A stretch of DNA of 64,000 nt from Alphaproteobacteria bacterium (GCA_017467515.1 JAFUSU010000022.1:1-64000); one strand, 5' to 3'; shown: positions 16,288 through 26,010, numbered from the stretch's first letter. Notes: generated by a model from the letters alone, not told the origin. A program made the numbers and translations.

Positions 16288-16743
16288 ATGGAAAATGCGG
16301 TTAATACAGAAGATTTAATGCAGAAAATCAATGACTACAATGATATTATTGTTAATTTCAGTGAGGTCTTGAAACAGGAAAATCAGGCATTAAAAGAGTT
16401 TGATGTTGCTAAAGTATCTTCTTTATTTGAGCAAAAAAGTAAATTGTCTTTGGCTTATCGCTCAATGGTGGCTTTTTTCATTAAGCATCAGGAAGAATTA
16501 AAAGGTCTGAATGAGATAACAAGAGAACTTTTAAAAAAGAATTCCTTAGAATTAGAAAAGTTGTTTAAGGAAAATGATTTATTATTAAAAACCAGAATGG
16601 AAGCAAGCAGAACTGTTGTAGGTGCAATTGTTGATGCAACTAAAATGGCTGTTGAAGCTCAGGCAACTTCATACGGAGCTCGTGGAACATATGCTCCTAT
16701 CGGAAGTCGTAACAGTGCAATGGCTGTAAACAGGACGCTTTAA
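16288..16743 (+). CDS. FlgN-like flagellar export chaperone
   Basis: 151 aa, all-helical and rich in E, K and L over about 1-125, with a flexible Gly/Ser/Ala tail. FlgN chaperones keep the hook-associated proteins FlgK and FlgL soluble and deliver them to the export gate. The call is supported by size, helical profile and its place immediately before flgK and flgL; sequence conservation in this family is low, so the exact subfamily is uncertain. A good Shine-Dalgarno (AGAGG) precedes the ATG. Confidence 0.72.
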   Translation: MENAVNTEDLMQKINDYNDIIVNFSEVLKQENQALKEFDVAKVSSLFEQKSKLSLAYRSMVAFFIKHQEELKGLNEITRELLKKNSLELEKLFKENDLLLKTRMEASRTVVGAIVDATKMAVEAQATSYGARGTYAPIGSRNSAMAVNRTL

Positions 16744-16758
16744 GAGGAGGACTGAACG

Positions 16759-18939
16759 ATGGCTTTAATTACGGGATTAACGAGTGCTCTTAGCGGTATG
16801 CATGCCGCTCAAACTCAAATCAGCCTTGTCAGCAATAATTTAGCCAATGTTGATACGGAAGGATATACACGTAAAACAGTGCAACAGTTGAGCAATGTTG
16901 TTGCCGGTTTTGGTGTCGGTGTTAAGTTGGCCAATGCGGACAGAAAAGTTGATCAGAGCCTTTTAAGAAGCTATTTGACAGCAAATTCTTTAGATGGAAA
17001 TTTGGATCGTACTTATGATTATTTGAGTAAGATGGATAATCTTATCGGTTCTCCGTCAAATGGAAATTCAATTGCGACAGATGTTGCCAATATGCAGTCA
17101 AGTTTTGAAACTTTGGCGACAGATGTTACTTCCTCGGCCAATCGTTATTCTTTAGTGTCTGATGCGGCAAGTTTAGCCAGCAGATTGAATACCTTATCTA
17201 AAGAAATTCAAAGTTTAAGAGGTGATGCGGATCTGCAAATTCAAGAAATTTGTAATACAATTAATACAAAACTGGATACAATTTCGAATTTGAATAATCA
17301 GATTGTTAAATACAGAGCTCTGGGCTATGACGGGGCTGCTGATTTGGAAGATCAACGTGATGAAGCCTTAAAATCTATCAGCAATTATATTGATATATCT
17401 TATTACACAAGAGATAACGGTGAAATTGTTATTCAAACGACCGGTGGTGTTTCATTACTTGACAGAGAAGCTCATCGTCTTGAGCATTCCGCAGTTGCTC
17501 GTGCAGCAACAGATATTTCTTATGCTAATGGCAATATTAACGGAATTATGGTTGATGGTGTTGATATTACAAATACCGTTAAGAATGGTCAAATAAAAGG
17601 TTTGATTGATGTTCGTGATAACATTTTACCGTCTATGCAAACACAATTGGATGAATTAGCCGGCGTTATGAAAGATGCTTTGAATGATATTCATAACCAA
17701 GGTGTTTCTTATCCGGGGGTTGTTATCGGTTATGAAGGAACGCGCAGTTTTATCAATCCAAATGTTCAAACAGTTTCTATCAGTGGTGGTGATGTTCGTT
17801 TTTCTATTTTTGACACAGCCGGAGAGCAGGTTGCAACGGCATCATTATTAGGTGATTTGAAATTTAATAATACCAACAGAACGGTTTCTGATTTAGTGCA
17901 AACAATGCATAATTGGGTTCATCAAAATCTTCCTAATGCAAGCGTCAGCTTAAATGAAAACGGCAGAGTATCTATTGATGTTGGCGACAGCAGTTATTAT
18001 TTAACGATTATGGATACTCAAACATCTACAATCGGTAGTGCTCAAACTTCCGTAACTGTTTCTTTGGATAATAATCAAGATGATGTTGCCGATAGAAATT
18101 TTTCCGGTTTTTCATCTTTCTTGGGAATCAATGATTTATTTGTAACTTCAACTAAGGATTATATTTACGAATCAAATGTTATGGGTGCAAATTCTAATTT
18201 GGGAATTAAATCTCCGATTACATTGAATATCGCGACAACAACCTTAAATGCCGAATTGGTTTTGAGTGCCGGAGATACTTTACAAAGTATTGTTAATAAA
18301 ATTAATGATGACGATGTTCTTAAGACGGAAATTAAAGCCAGTTTAGTTCCAAACGGAAACGGATATATGTTACAGCTTGTTAATTCCAGCGGTGAGCAGA
18401 TGGAAATCAGCGAAAAGGCTCAGGTTTTACCGTCAGGAGAAACCGGAATTACAGGCTTTTTGAGCCGCATCGGATTGGGCGTATCTCATTGCAATACAGC
18501 CTCTAATATTCAAGTGAGAGAAGATATTCGTGTCAACCCGAATCTTTTGTCTGTCGGTTCTCCGGAATTTAATGTTAATACCGGTAAATATAATTTGAAT
18601 GACGGTAATAATAATGTCGCCAATAAAATGGCTAAGGTTTTTGCCGATGAACAAACTTTCGGTCAAAGCGGATCTTTGTCAAAAGTAACAACAACTTTGG
18701 CAGATTATGCATCAACGTTTGTCGGAAACATTGCAAGTCGGACCAATGCGTCCTCCACCGATAAAGAATATCAAGACGGTTTAGTTTCTTCTTTGGCAAA
18801 TAAGCAAGCTTTAAATAGCGGTGTTGATAGTGATGAAGAGCTGGCTAACCTGATTGTTTATCAGCAAAGTTATGCAGCTTGTGCTCAAGTTTGGAGCGCA
18901 ACAAGAGAGTTGGTTGATATTCTGTTTAATGCTTTATAG
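16759..18939 (+). CDS. flgK: Flagellar hook-associated protein 1 FlgK
   Basis: 726 aa. The N-terminus (SALSGMHAAQTQISLV then NNLANVDTEGYTRK) is the classic rod/hook/filament axial motif, and the C-terminal helix (NLIVYQQSYAACAQVWSATRELVDILFNAL) pairs with it in the assembled junction. FlgK joins hook to filament. It is longer than the E. coli protein (547 aa), the extra length lying in the variable, surface-facing middle. AGGAGG lies before the ATG. The next gene, flgL, follows after 10 bases. Confidence 0.95.
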   Translation: MALITGLTSALSGMHAAQTQISLVSNNLANVDTEGYTRKTVQQLSNVVAGFGVGVKLANADRKVDQSLLRSYLTANSLDGNLDRTYDYLSKMDNLIGSPSNGNSIATDVANMQSSFETLATDVTSSANRYSLVSDAASLASRLNTLSKEIQSLRGDADLQIQEICNTINTKLDTISNLNNQIVKYRALGYDGAADLEDQRDEALKSISNYIDISYYTRDNGEIVIQTTGGVSLLDREAHRLEHSAVARAATDISYANGNINGIMVDGVDITNTVKNGQIKGLIDVRDNILPSMQTQLDELAGVMKDALNDIHNQGVSYPGVVIGYEGTRSFINPNVQTVSISGGDVRFSIFDTAGEQVATASLLGDLKFNNTNRTVSDLVQTMHNWVHQNLPNASVSLNENGRVSIDVGDSSYYLTIMDTQTSTIGSAQTSVTVSLDNNQDDVADRNFSGFSSFLGINDLFVTSTKDYIYESNVMGANSNLGIKSPITLNIATTTLNAELVLSAGDTLQSIVNKINDDDVLKTEIKASLVPNGNGYMLQLVNSSGEQMEISEKAQVLPSGETGITGFLSRIGLGVSHCNTASNIQVREDIRVNPNLLSVGSPEFNVNTGKYNLNDGNNNVANKMAKVFADEQTFGQSGSLSKVTTTLADYASTFVGNIASRTNASSTDKEYQDGLVSSLANKQALNSGVDSDEELANLIVYQQSYAACAQVWSATRELVDILFNAL

Positions 18940-18949
18940 GAGATGAAAA

Positions 18950-20860
18950 ATGAGAGTTCCTACTTATGCAAATTATATGAATTTAACTTCTGCTATTGCG
19001 CAAAACAGAAGCAATGTTGATCGTTACAGTTACCAATCCGTATCCGGTTTGAAATATCAGGACTATGCCGGATATGGTATGAAGGCATATAACATCGTTT
19101 CAATGGAATCGACGCTTAATGTTACCAATACTTTTATGGAAAATAATCAGTTAGCCCAGATTTCGTTAAATGCATCAAATTTGGCAATGCAAAGTATTAC
19201 GGATGTATTATCGCAAGTCAAAACGGCTTTGAATGATGCTTATTCAACAGATTTAAGAAAAATCTCTCCGGATTATACCGGTGGGGAACTGACGTTAACC
19301 AGCGATGATATCAATACTTATTTAGGAACAAATTTAACAATTAACGGGGAAACATATACTTTTGCATCAAACGATTCTGATGCGCATAACATTAATATTG
19401 CGGGAAAATCATCAGCATCTGAAATTATGCAAGCCGTTGCTGATAAAATTTCTGCCGTAACTTATACCGGTGATAAGTTAACATTTGATTTATATGCCGT
19501 TAACGGAGAGTCAACTTTGTTGACGGATCCGACGGCAAAAGCTTCTGTTGTTACGGGGACACCTCATAAGATGTCATCAGAGCAGGCTTTGGCTTTGGAA
19601 AATTTACAAAGCATCGTTTTTTCATCAATGCAGATGATTGCAGATACATTAAATACGAATGTCGGCGGAAGTTATATTTTTGGCGGTGGTTCAAGTACTT
19701 CGCCGGTGTCCTTTAATTATGCCAGTTTGAATGAATTTCAATCTTATTATGATGGTGTGAATACAGTTTATCCGACATCAACATCTTCTGTTTTATCTCA
19801 TTTTTCGGTTAATGATGCTAAAACTGGTGTTTTAACATTTAATGCCAACGGAGAAGATAAAGGTGTTATTACGGCAACAAATACCGGTGGTTTTTTGGAA
19901 GAATCCATTAAAATGAACGCTTCTAATGTCGGAACGGTTAAATTTAATGGCGATGCTAACACGATGAAAGCGGCACAATACGGAGCATACAGCTCTTTAC
20001 ACGCAGGAGATACCATCGTTATTAACGGCAACAACAGTCAGTTATCTCCCATTGCCGGTGTTTATGTCATTAAATCCGTTTCAGAAGACGGAAGAACGGT
20101 TACTTTTGATGATACAACAAAAATTCCGGTTTCGGGTGAAACTTCTATAAATCCGGATAATGATGTTGTTGTAAATAAGACTTTTTCAAAAGGATCAGTT
20201 ATTAATCTGAATGGTTTTAACAATAATAATTTAGCTCCGACCGCAACGGTTGACGGAATCAGTTCTGACGGAACTCAATTGTATATTAAGATAGATGGGG
20301 ATCGATTACCTGACGGAATGACAACGGCAAATAATAAACAATGGTCAATTGAGGCTGAAACATATTATCATGGCGGTAGTTTGGAGTATAATCAGCGTAT
20401 TTCCGAAAGCCAGACGATTAGTTTTGACGTTAAGGCCAATGATCCTGTTTTTGAAAAAATCTTCAGAGCATTGGGGGAAGTGGCTCAAGATAATTTGGTC
20501 GACAGCACAAATCCGGCAGATGGCTCTGCTTTTGATCCGAATAGAACGTATAATCGTATTAAAGATGCAATTGACTTATTAGCCAGTGCAACGGATGGTT
20601 CCGGTGATATTTCTCAGGCGCATAATGCCAGCTTGTATTCCGTAACAGCTAAGATTAGTGCTAATTACACTATTTTGAATAAGGTTATGGAAAATCAAAA
20701 ACAAGCGGTTGCAAATTTGGAAAATAATATTGCCAATATTAAAGATGCAGATAAGGAAGAGGCCGCCGTTAAATTGTTGATGGCACAACAATCTTTAGAA
20801 GCCTCTTATTCTATCTTATCAAGTGTCTCTAAATTGTCGCTGTTGGATTATATTCGGTAA
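18950..20860 (+). CDS. flgL: Flagellar hook-associated protein 3 FlgL, enlarged
   Basis: 636 aa. The N-terminal helical part (MRVPTYANYMNLTSAIAQNRSNV...) and C-terminal flagellin-like helices (MENQKQAVANLENNIANIKDAD... SKLSLLDYIR) frame a long beta-rich middle (about 110-560). FlgL is usually 300-400 aa, so about 250-300 residues of extra, probably surface-exposed, domain are inserted. It caps the hook-filament junction. AGGAG precedes the ATG. It is the last gene of the operon in view and ends three bases from the convergent mnmA stop. No terminator hairpin is visible between them. Confidence 0.9.
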   Translation: MRVPTYANYMNLTSAIAQNRSNVDRYSYQSVSGLKYQDYAGYGMKAYNIVSMESTLNVTNTFMENNQLAQISLNASNLAMQSITDVLSQVKTALNDAYSTDLRKISPDYTGGELTLTSDDINTYLGTNLTINGETYTFASNDSDAHNINIAGKSSASEIMQAVADKISAVTYTGDKLTFDLYAVNGESTLLTDPTAKASVVTGTPHKMSSEQALALENLQSIVFSSMQMIADTLNTNVGGSYIFGGGSSTSPVSFNYASLNEFQSYYDGVNTVYPTSTSSVLSHFSVNDAKTGVLTFNANGEDKGVITATNTGGFLEESIKMNASNVGTVKFNGDANTMKAAQYGAYSSLHAGDTIVINGNNSQLSPIAGVYVIKSVSEDGRTVTFDDTTKIPVSGETSINPDNDVVVNKTFSKGSVINLNGFNNNNLAPTATVDGISSDGTQLYIKIDGDRLPDGMTTANNKQWSIEAETYYHGGSLEYNQRISESQTISFDVKANDPVFEKIFRALGEVAQDNLVDSTNPADGSAFDPNRTYNRIKDAIDLLASATDGSGDISQAHNASLYSVTAKISANYTILNKVMENQKQAVANLENNIANIKDADKEEAAVKLLMAQQSLEASYSILSSVSKLSLLDYIR

Positions 20861-20863
20861 GTC

Positions 20864-21937
20864 TTAGAAAACACTATCAATAATTCCCCCGCCAAGGATG
20901 TATTCGTTTTCGTCATATAAGACAGCGGATTGTCCGGGGGTAAGCGCTTTTTGCATATCCGCAAATTCTATTTTAAGCTCATCACCGGTGACGGTTGCTG
21001 TTGCTTCAACAGGTTTTTGAGAAGATCTGATTTTTACTAAAACTTTTTGTGCTTTAGAAAACGGTTCAGCGGAAAGCCAAGCCAAATTATGGGCAATTAA
21101 GCCTTGCTTGAAGGATTCATCGGCAAATCCGAGTATAACTTCATTCCTATCTTTATTCAAACCGATAACGTACAGAGGTTTTTCTGCGGAAATTCCCAAT
21201 CCGCGACGTTGACCGATTGTAAAATTCCAAATTCCCTGATGCTGTCCGAGAATTTTGCCGTCAGAAGTGACAAAATTACCCGTTTTAGGTTCGGCTTGGA
21301 TAATATCGTTGATATCTCCAGAGTAAAAATCTTGGCTATCCGGTTTATCGCTTACGGGGAGCCCGGCTTCTCTGGCAATATCTCTGATTTGTTGCTTATT
21401 ATAGTCCCCGAGAGGTAACATAATTTGTGAAAGTTGTTCTTGTGATAAGCGATAGATAAAGTAAGATTGGTCTTTGCTTTTATCTATTGCTGCTTGTAAT
21501 TGCCAGCGTCCGGTTGAGGCATTTTGAGATAAGCGCGCATAGTGTCCCGTTGCGAATTTGTCAAAGATAAGTCCTTGTTTTTTTGCTGTTTGCGGCAAGG
21601 CATTAAATTTAATCATTGCATTACAGCGTACGCATGGGTTAGGTGTACGTCCGTTAAGGTATTCTTGTTTAAAATTATTGAGTACGATTTTTTTATATTC
21701 TTCCGTACAATCAAAAACGTGATACTCAATACTCAGCTGTCGGCAAATGTTTCGAGCCTGTTCAATATCTTCTTCTTCGTGCGGGCTGAAACAAGCATCT
21801 TTGCCTGTATTTTTAAAAATTTGATTTTTATCCCAAATAGACATTGTTGCGGCTATTACCTGATGTCCGGCTTTTTTCAACAAATATGCCGCAGTGGCAG
21901 AATCAACTCCGCCGCTTAATCCGACTAAAATTCGCAT
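20864..21937 (-). CDS. mnmA: tRNA 2-thiouridylase MnmA, variant active site
   Basis: 357 aa. The PP-loop GLSGGVDSA is at 7-15; NPCVRCN (100-106) contains the first catalytic Cys region, and IGQRRGLGI lies in the central domain. MnmA makes 2-thiouridine at position 34 of tRNA Lys, Glu and Gln using persulfide sulfur. The second active-site Cys, expected as DSxxICF (Cys199 in E. coli), is replaced: the segment reads DSQDFYSGD with Tyr205. The first motif has two cysteines (C102 and C105), a CxxC that may bind a metal or cluster. The enzyme is otherwise full length and intact. Confidence 0.93.
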   Translation of the reverse strand: MRILVGLSGGVDSATAAYLLKKAGHQVIAATMSIWDKNQIFKNTGKDACFSPHEEEDIEQARNICRQLSIEYHVFDCTEEYKKIVLNNFKQEYLNGRTPNPCVRCNAMIKFNALPQTAKKQGLIFDKFATGHYARLSQNASTGRWQLQAAIDKSKDQSYFIYRLSQEQLSQIMLPLGDYNKQQIRDIAREAGLPVSDKPDSQDFYSGDINDIIQAEPKTGNFVTSDGKILGQHQGIWNFTIGQRRGLGISAEKPLYVIGLNKDRNEVILGFADESFKQGLIAHNLAWLSAEPFSKAQKVLVKIRSSQKPVEATATVTGDELKIEFADMQKALTPGQSAVLYDENEYILGGGIIDSVF

Positions 21938-21968
21938 TTCATTCCTCTTGGTTGTGTTATAACAAGCC

Positions 21969-22006
21969 CAAAGAAATATAAAAATTCAAAGTTTTTAATT
22001 TCTTTG
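21969..22006. promoter_or_regulatory. Inverted repeat between divergent mnmA and exporter
   Basis: CAAAGAAA (21969-21976) and TTTCTTTG (21999-22006) are perfect arms, with a further AAAAA/TTTTT pairing inside. There is no T tail. It lies in the divergent gap 21938-22126 and could be a regulator site or a leader hairpin. Nothing else in that gap is clear apart from AT-rich promoter-like boxes around 22068-22096. Confidence 0.35.
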
Positions 22007-22126
22007 ATGTGTGAGACTATATGTTGTTTTTTATGAAAAATCCAGATAATTTTTTAATATAACACTTGCAAAACATAGAGAATATGTATAAAGTCAGGTC
22101 TGATAGAAATATTATGTGGGACTGTT

Positions 22127-23890
22127 ATGTTTAAAAATCTTATTAATAAGTTTAATTCTCTTTATACTGTTCAGAATTACAGAAAAATTATGCCGTATGT
22201 TAAACCATACTGGTTTCGTGGATTGCTTTCCGTTTTAATTACTATTCCGATCGGATCTATGGATGCCGTTATTGCTTGGTCTTTGCGTCCGTATATGGAT
22301 ATTGTGATGGTAGAACAAAACACAGCTTCAACATCGTATATTCCGGTACTGATTATTGTGTTCAGTTGTTTTCAAAGTTTGTTGAATTACGCCGCGACTT
22401 ATTTAAATACGTGGTTCGGGCGTAAATTAGCCAATGATGTTAAGTATGATTTGTTCAAAAAGTTAATGCATAAAGAAGCTTCATTTTTTGATAATACATC
22501 ATCCGGTGAAGTGATGATGCGCTTTAATGCTGATGTGGATTTGGCTTGTAACGGATTGTTGGTGAATATGAAATTATTTACGACACGTCTGTTTTCTTCT
22601 TTATCTTTAATCGGTGTGCTCATCTACAATTCTTGGCAATTAGCTATCGTGGCAATCATTGTTTTATTAGGGGCTTTGTTCCCGTTAACAACGGTGCGTC
22701 GCCGGATTAAAAAGATTATGGATAAAACCATTTTCTCCGGAGCTGCCGTTATGACACATTTTAATGAAACTTTTGCCGGTAACAGAATTATTGCATCATA
22801 CAATCTTTATGATTATCAATTTCGTAAGTTTAAGGATACCTTAACCAGCGTGTTTAAGCTCGGTATTAAAATGGTGCAAAGAACGGGAATGATGTCTCCG
22901 TTGATGCATTTTGTGGTTTCTTTAGGTATTGCCATTATTATTTGGCTGGGAAGCTATTTAATTGTTACTAAGCAAATTACGCCGGGGGCATTTGTGTCCT
23001 TCATTACGGCATTGATTATGCTGTATAATCCGATTAAAAGTATCGGTAATAATTTCACCAATGTTCAAATGTCTGTTATGGCCATAGAGCGTGTCTTTTC
23101 TATTCTTGAATCTCAGCCGAAAATTCAAAATAAGAAAAATGCGAAACCTCTTGAAAAATTAAAGAAAAATATTGTTTTTAAAGATGTTGATTTTGAGTAT
23201 ATTAAAGGTCATCCGATTTTGAAAAAAATTAATTTTGAGGCAAAAATCGGTGAAACAATCGCTTTCGTCGGTAATTCCGGAGGCGGAAAGTCAACCATAG
23301 TCAGTTTGTTGCCCCGCTTTTATGACATTAAGTCCGGTTCTATTATGATTGATGGAACGGATGTGCGTGATTTAGAACTGAATTCTTTAAGAGATCACAT
23401 CGCGGTCGTATTCCAAGATAATTTCTTGTTTGCCGGTACAATTCGGGACAATATTTTATTGGGAAATGAAAATGCCACCGAGGCAGAGGTGATGCAAGCC
23501 GTTAAATCTGCTTGTTTGGAAGATTTTATCAAAAGTTTGGATAAAGGCTTGGATTCTGAAATCGGTGAGCGTGGGGTTTTGCTTTCCGGTGGACAAAAAC
23601 AGCGTATTGCCATTGCTCGTGCTTTTCTGAAAAATGCACCGATTGTTATTTTAGATGAGGCAACTTCGGCTCTGGATAATAAATCTGAAGCAATTGTTCA
23701 AAAAGCTATTAACAATTTGATGGAAGATCGTACCGTATTTGTCATAGCTCACCGTCTTTCAACAATTCGTAATGCTACCAAGATTATTGTGATTAATAAT
23801 GGTGAAGTTGTTGAAGAAGGAAATCACGAAGAATTATTGGCAAAAGAGAATGGGGCGTATGCGGCGCTCTATAAAATGCAACTCAAGTAA
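22127..23890 (+). CDS. ABC exporter (MsbA-like fused permease/ATPase)
   Basis: 587 aa. A six-helix transmembrane domain (about 20-310) is fused to an ATPase: Walker A GNSGGGKST near 385, signature LSGGQKQRIAIARA, Walker B VILDEATSALD and switch His in IAHRLST. The architecture and length fit MsbA-type homodimeric exporters of lipid A or other lipids; drug exporters look alike, so the substrate is not certain. It stands alone, divergent from mnmA. Its stop codon overlaps the start of palindrome copy C. Confidence 0.9.
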   Translation: MFKNLINKFNSLYTVQNYRKIMPYVKPYWFRGLLSVLITIPIGSMDAVIAWSLRPYMDIVMVEQNTASTSYIPVLIIVFSCFQSLLNYAATYLNTWFGRKLANDVKYDLFKKLMHKEASFFDNTSSGEVMMRFNADVDLACNGLLVNMKLFTTRLFSSLSLIGVLIYNSWQLAIVAIIVLLGALFPLTTVRRRIKKIMDKTIFSGAAVMTHFNETFAGNRIIASYNLYDYQFRKFKDTLTSVFKLGIKMVQRTGMMSPLMHFVVSLGIAIIIWLGSYLIVTKQITPGAFVSFITALIMLYNPIKSIGNNFTNVQMSVMAIERVFSILESQPKIQNKKNAKPLEKLKKNIVFKDVDFEYIKGHPILKKINFEAKIGETIAFVGNSGGGKSTIVSLLPRFYDIKSGSIMIDGTDVRDLELNSLRDHIAVVFQDNFLFAGTIRDNILLGNENATEAEVMQAVKSACLEDFIKSLDKGLDSEIGERGVLLSGGQKQRIAIARAFLKNAPIVILDEATSALDNKSEAIVQKAINNLMEDRTVFVIAHRLSTIRNATKIIVINNGEVVEEGNHEELLAKENGAYAALYKMQLK

Positions 23891-24012
23891 AAATGCGCTC
23901 TTTGTGTTTCTAGTGCAGATTTTAAATAAATTACTCGGTCATGTACGCTTGAGTACACTCCGCTTCATAATTTATTTAAAATCTTGCTATTAACAGCAAA
24001 TATCGCATTTTT
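23889..24012. repeat. 124-bp imperfect palindrome, copy C
   Basis: Arms of about 59 bases fold around the 6-base loop 23947-23952. The ends are AAAAATGCG and CGCATTTTT. An uninterrupted AGATTTTAAATAAATTA pairs with its complement, and ATGTAC/GTAC flank the loop. It starts on the stop codon of the exporter. At 24026-24052 a fragment resembling one arm of the 43779 tandem unit (GGGCGTCGTT) follows. The rest of the gap to 24138 shows nothing else. Confidence 0.78.
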
Positions 24013-24138
24013 ATAGTGGTTGAAATGGACGATTAGGGCGTCGTTCGCGCGGTAAAAAAATTCTGATTCTTTTTTTCTTGTTTAATGGACAAAAAAGTGA
24101 TATACTAAGTCTGTTAAACAATTAAAATATAAGTTATT

Positions 24139-24387
24139 ATGTTCGGATATATCTTTCTGGTCGTTTTAGGACTGGGAATAATAGGAGCTCTCATAGAGTT
24201 CTTAAAGCCCATAGCCAAAGGTCTTATTGAGATTCTTTTGATAATCGGCGGTGTGTGTTTGTGGATTTTCGGAGCCCCGCAAGCCGCTCTGATTTTGGGT
24301 ATGAACAAAATTTTGGTATATATTCTTTTCGGCATATTTGATTTTTTCATTTGTGTCGGAATATATGCTACTCTTAAAGAGGGGTAA
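24139..24387 (+). CDS. Small three-helix membrane protein, hypothetical
   Basis: 82 aa, almost entirely hydrophobic, with three membrane segments (about 2-20, 24-48 and 52-75) and charged residues only at the turns. I do not recognise it. There is no clear Shine-Dalgarno before the ATG, so expression is less certain than for neighbours. The opposite-strand frame here is a poor alternative, being very basic and without domain character. Confidence 0.5.
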   Translation: MFGYIFLVVLGLGIIGALIEFLKPIAKGLIEILLIIGGVCLWIFGAPQAALILGMNKILVYILFGIFDFFICVGIYATLKEG

Positions 24388-24417
24388 TTGCGGGTTAACT
24401 GCAGTTTCTCCTTTTTT

Positions 24418-26010
24418 TTATGCTTCAATTAAGCAGACTTTTAATCCGTCAACAGCAGAAGATATTATTCCGCCGGCGTAACCGGCTCCTTCGCCGCAAG
24501 GGTAAATTCCTTTAATATTAGATTCAAAGTTTTCATCACGACAAATGCGAATCGGTGAAGAACTTCTGGTTTCAACACCGGTCATAACAGCGTCATTATC
24601 GGCAAAGCCTTTGAGTCGTTTATTCATATCAACCAAGGCTTTAGCCAGTGTTGCGGTAATATATTCCGGAAAAAGTGTTTCTAAATTAGTCAAAGAGACA
24701 GTCGGCTTATAGCTTGGTTTGACAGATCCCAATTTTGTTGAGGCTCTTGAGCGTAAAAAATCTCCGACTAATTGTGCCGGTGCTTGATAATTTCCTCCGC
24801 CGAGTGTGAAGGCTTTTCTTTCAAGCTTTTGCTGAAAATACATTCCTTGTAAAGGGTGTTTGCCTCCGAAATCATCAGGTGTCACACCAACCAAAAGTGC
24901 CGCATTGGCATTTTCTTTATCGCGGGCAAATTCACTCATTCCGTTGGTAACAACTCCGCTTTCTTCAGAAGCAGCGGCGACGACTTGTCCGCCGGGACAC
25001 ATACAGAAAGTGTATGCTGAGCGCCCATCAGGGTAATGCACGGCCAGCTTATAATCTGCGGCACCGAGAGCAGGGTGAGCGGCATAGCGTCCGTATTGTG
25101 CCTCATTAATCATCTGTTGAGCGTGTTCTATTCTGACACCGACCGAAAAAGGTTTTTGTTCTATTTCTAAGCCACGGTCGTAAAGCATTTGAAATGTATC
25201 TCTTGCACTGTGTCCGAGAGCCAGAATAACACAGTCTGCGGTAATTTCTTCAATTTCTCCGGAGGGCATTTTAACTTTAACGGCCTGTAGATGATTGTTT
25301 TTGATTATCAGGTCAATAAGTTGGTGTTCAAAACGATATTCGCCGCCGAGTGCCGTGATTTTATGACGGATATTTTCTACCACCTTAACCAGTTTATCCG
25401 TACCGATATGCGGTTTTGCTAAATATAAAATTTCTTCAGGAGCGCCGGCTTCGGCTAATTCTTCAAGGACATAACGCATCAAAGAGGATTTTTTGATGCC
25501 GGTCATCAATTTGCCGTCAGAAAATGTGCCGGCACCGCCTTCTCCGAATTGGACATTCGAATTCGGGTTAAGTTGCCCGCTTTGCCAAAATTTAGCAACA
25601 TCTTGCTTTCGGTGCATAACATCTTTACCTCTTTCCAGCAAAATCGGAGCAAGTCCGAGTTTTGCCAGAGCTAATCCGGCAAACATTCCGGCCGGTCCCG
25701 TGCCAACAACGATCGGGCGATATTGCGGGTGGTGACGTACGGTTAATTGTGTGTCTTGTGCGTGAGAAGGCAATAATTCGCAATCTGTTTTTATTAAGGT
25801 ATCGTAAATTTCGGCTTCATTTCCATCAATTTCAATGTCAAAACTGTATACAAAGCAGACATTGGTTTTATTGCGCGCATCAATAGATTTTTTTGCAATG
25901 CGGATTGTTTTAATATTTTGCGGTGCCAATCCGGTACGTATGGCTATAATCTCTTTTAAACCGCTGATATCAACATCAAGATTAGCTTTAATGTTATTCA
26001 CCCTTATCAT
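24418..26010 (-). CDS. FAD-dependent dehydrogenase, COG2509-type
   Basis: 530 aa. An N-terminal domain of about 90 residues precedes the Rossmann motif VGTGPAGMFAGLALA (about 102-116). Further family segments are QFGEGGAGTFSDGKL and, at the C-terminus, GIYPCGEGAGYAGGIISSAVDGLK. Proteins of this group are widespread flavoproteins whose physiological substrate is unknown. It is a single gene, divergent from 26087. A short gap of about 75 bases separates the two starts. Confidence 0.88.
   Translation of the reverse strand: MIRVNNIKANLDVDISGLKEIIAIRTGLAPQNIKTIRIAKKSIDARNKTNVCFVYSFDIEIDGNEAEIYDTLIKTDCELLPSHAQDTQLTVRHHPQYRPIVVGTGPAGMFAGLALAKLGLAPILLERGKDVMHRKQDVAKFWQSGQLNPNSNVQFGEGGAGTFSDGKLMTGIKKSSLMRYVLEELAEAGAPEEILYLAKPHIGTDKLVKVVENIRHKITALGGEYRFEHQLIDLIIKNNHLQAVKVKMPSGEIEEITADCVILALGHSARDTFQMLYDRGLEIEQKPFSVGVRIEHAQQMINEAQYGRYAAHPALGAADYKLAVHYPDGRSAYTFCMCPGGQVVAAASEESGVVTNGMSEFARDKENANAALLVGVTPDDFGGKHPLQGMYFQQKLERKAFTLGGGNYQAPAQLVGDFLRSRASTKLGSVKPSYKPTVSLTNLETLFPEYITATLAKALVDMNKRLKGFADNDAVMTGVETRSSSPIRICRDENFESNIKGIYPCGEGAGYAGGIISSAVDGLKVCLIEA

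Noticed and set aside
24114-24428. Minus-strand ORF opposite the 82-aa membrane protein
   Set aside because: Very basic, Pro- and Ile-rich antisense of a hydrophobic gene; no domain features. Kept the plus-strand frame, itself at modest confidence.
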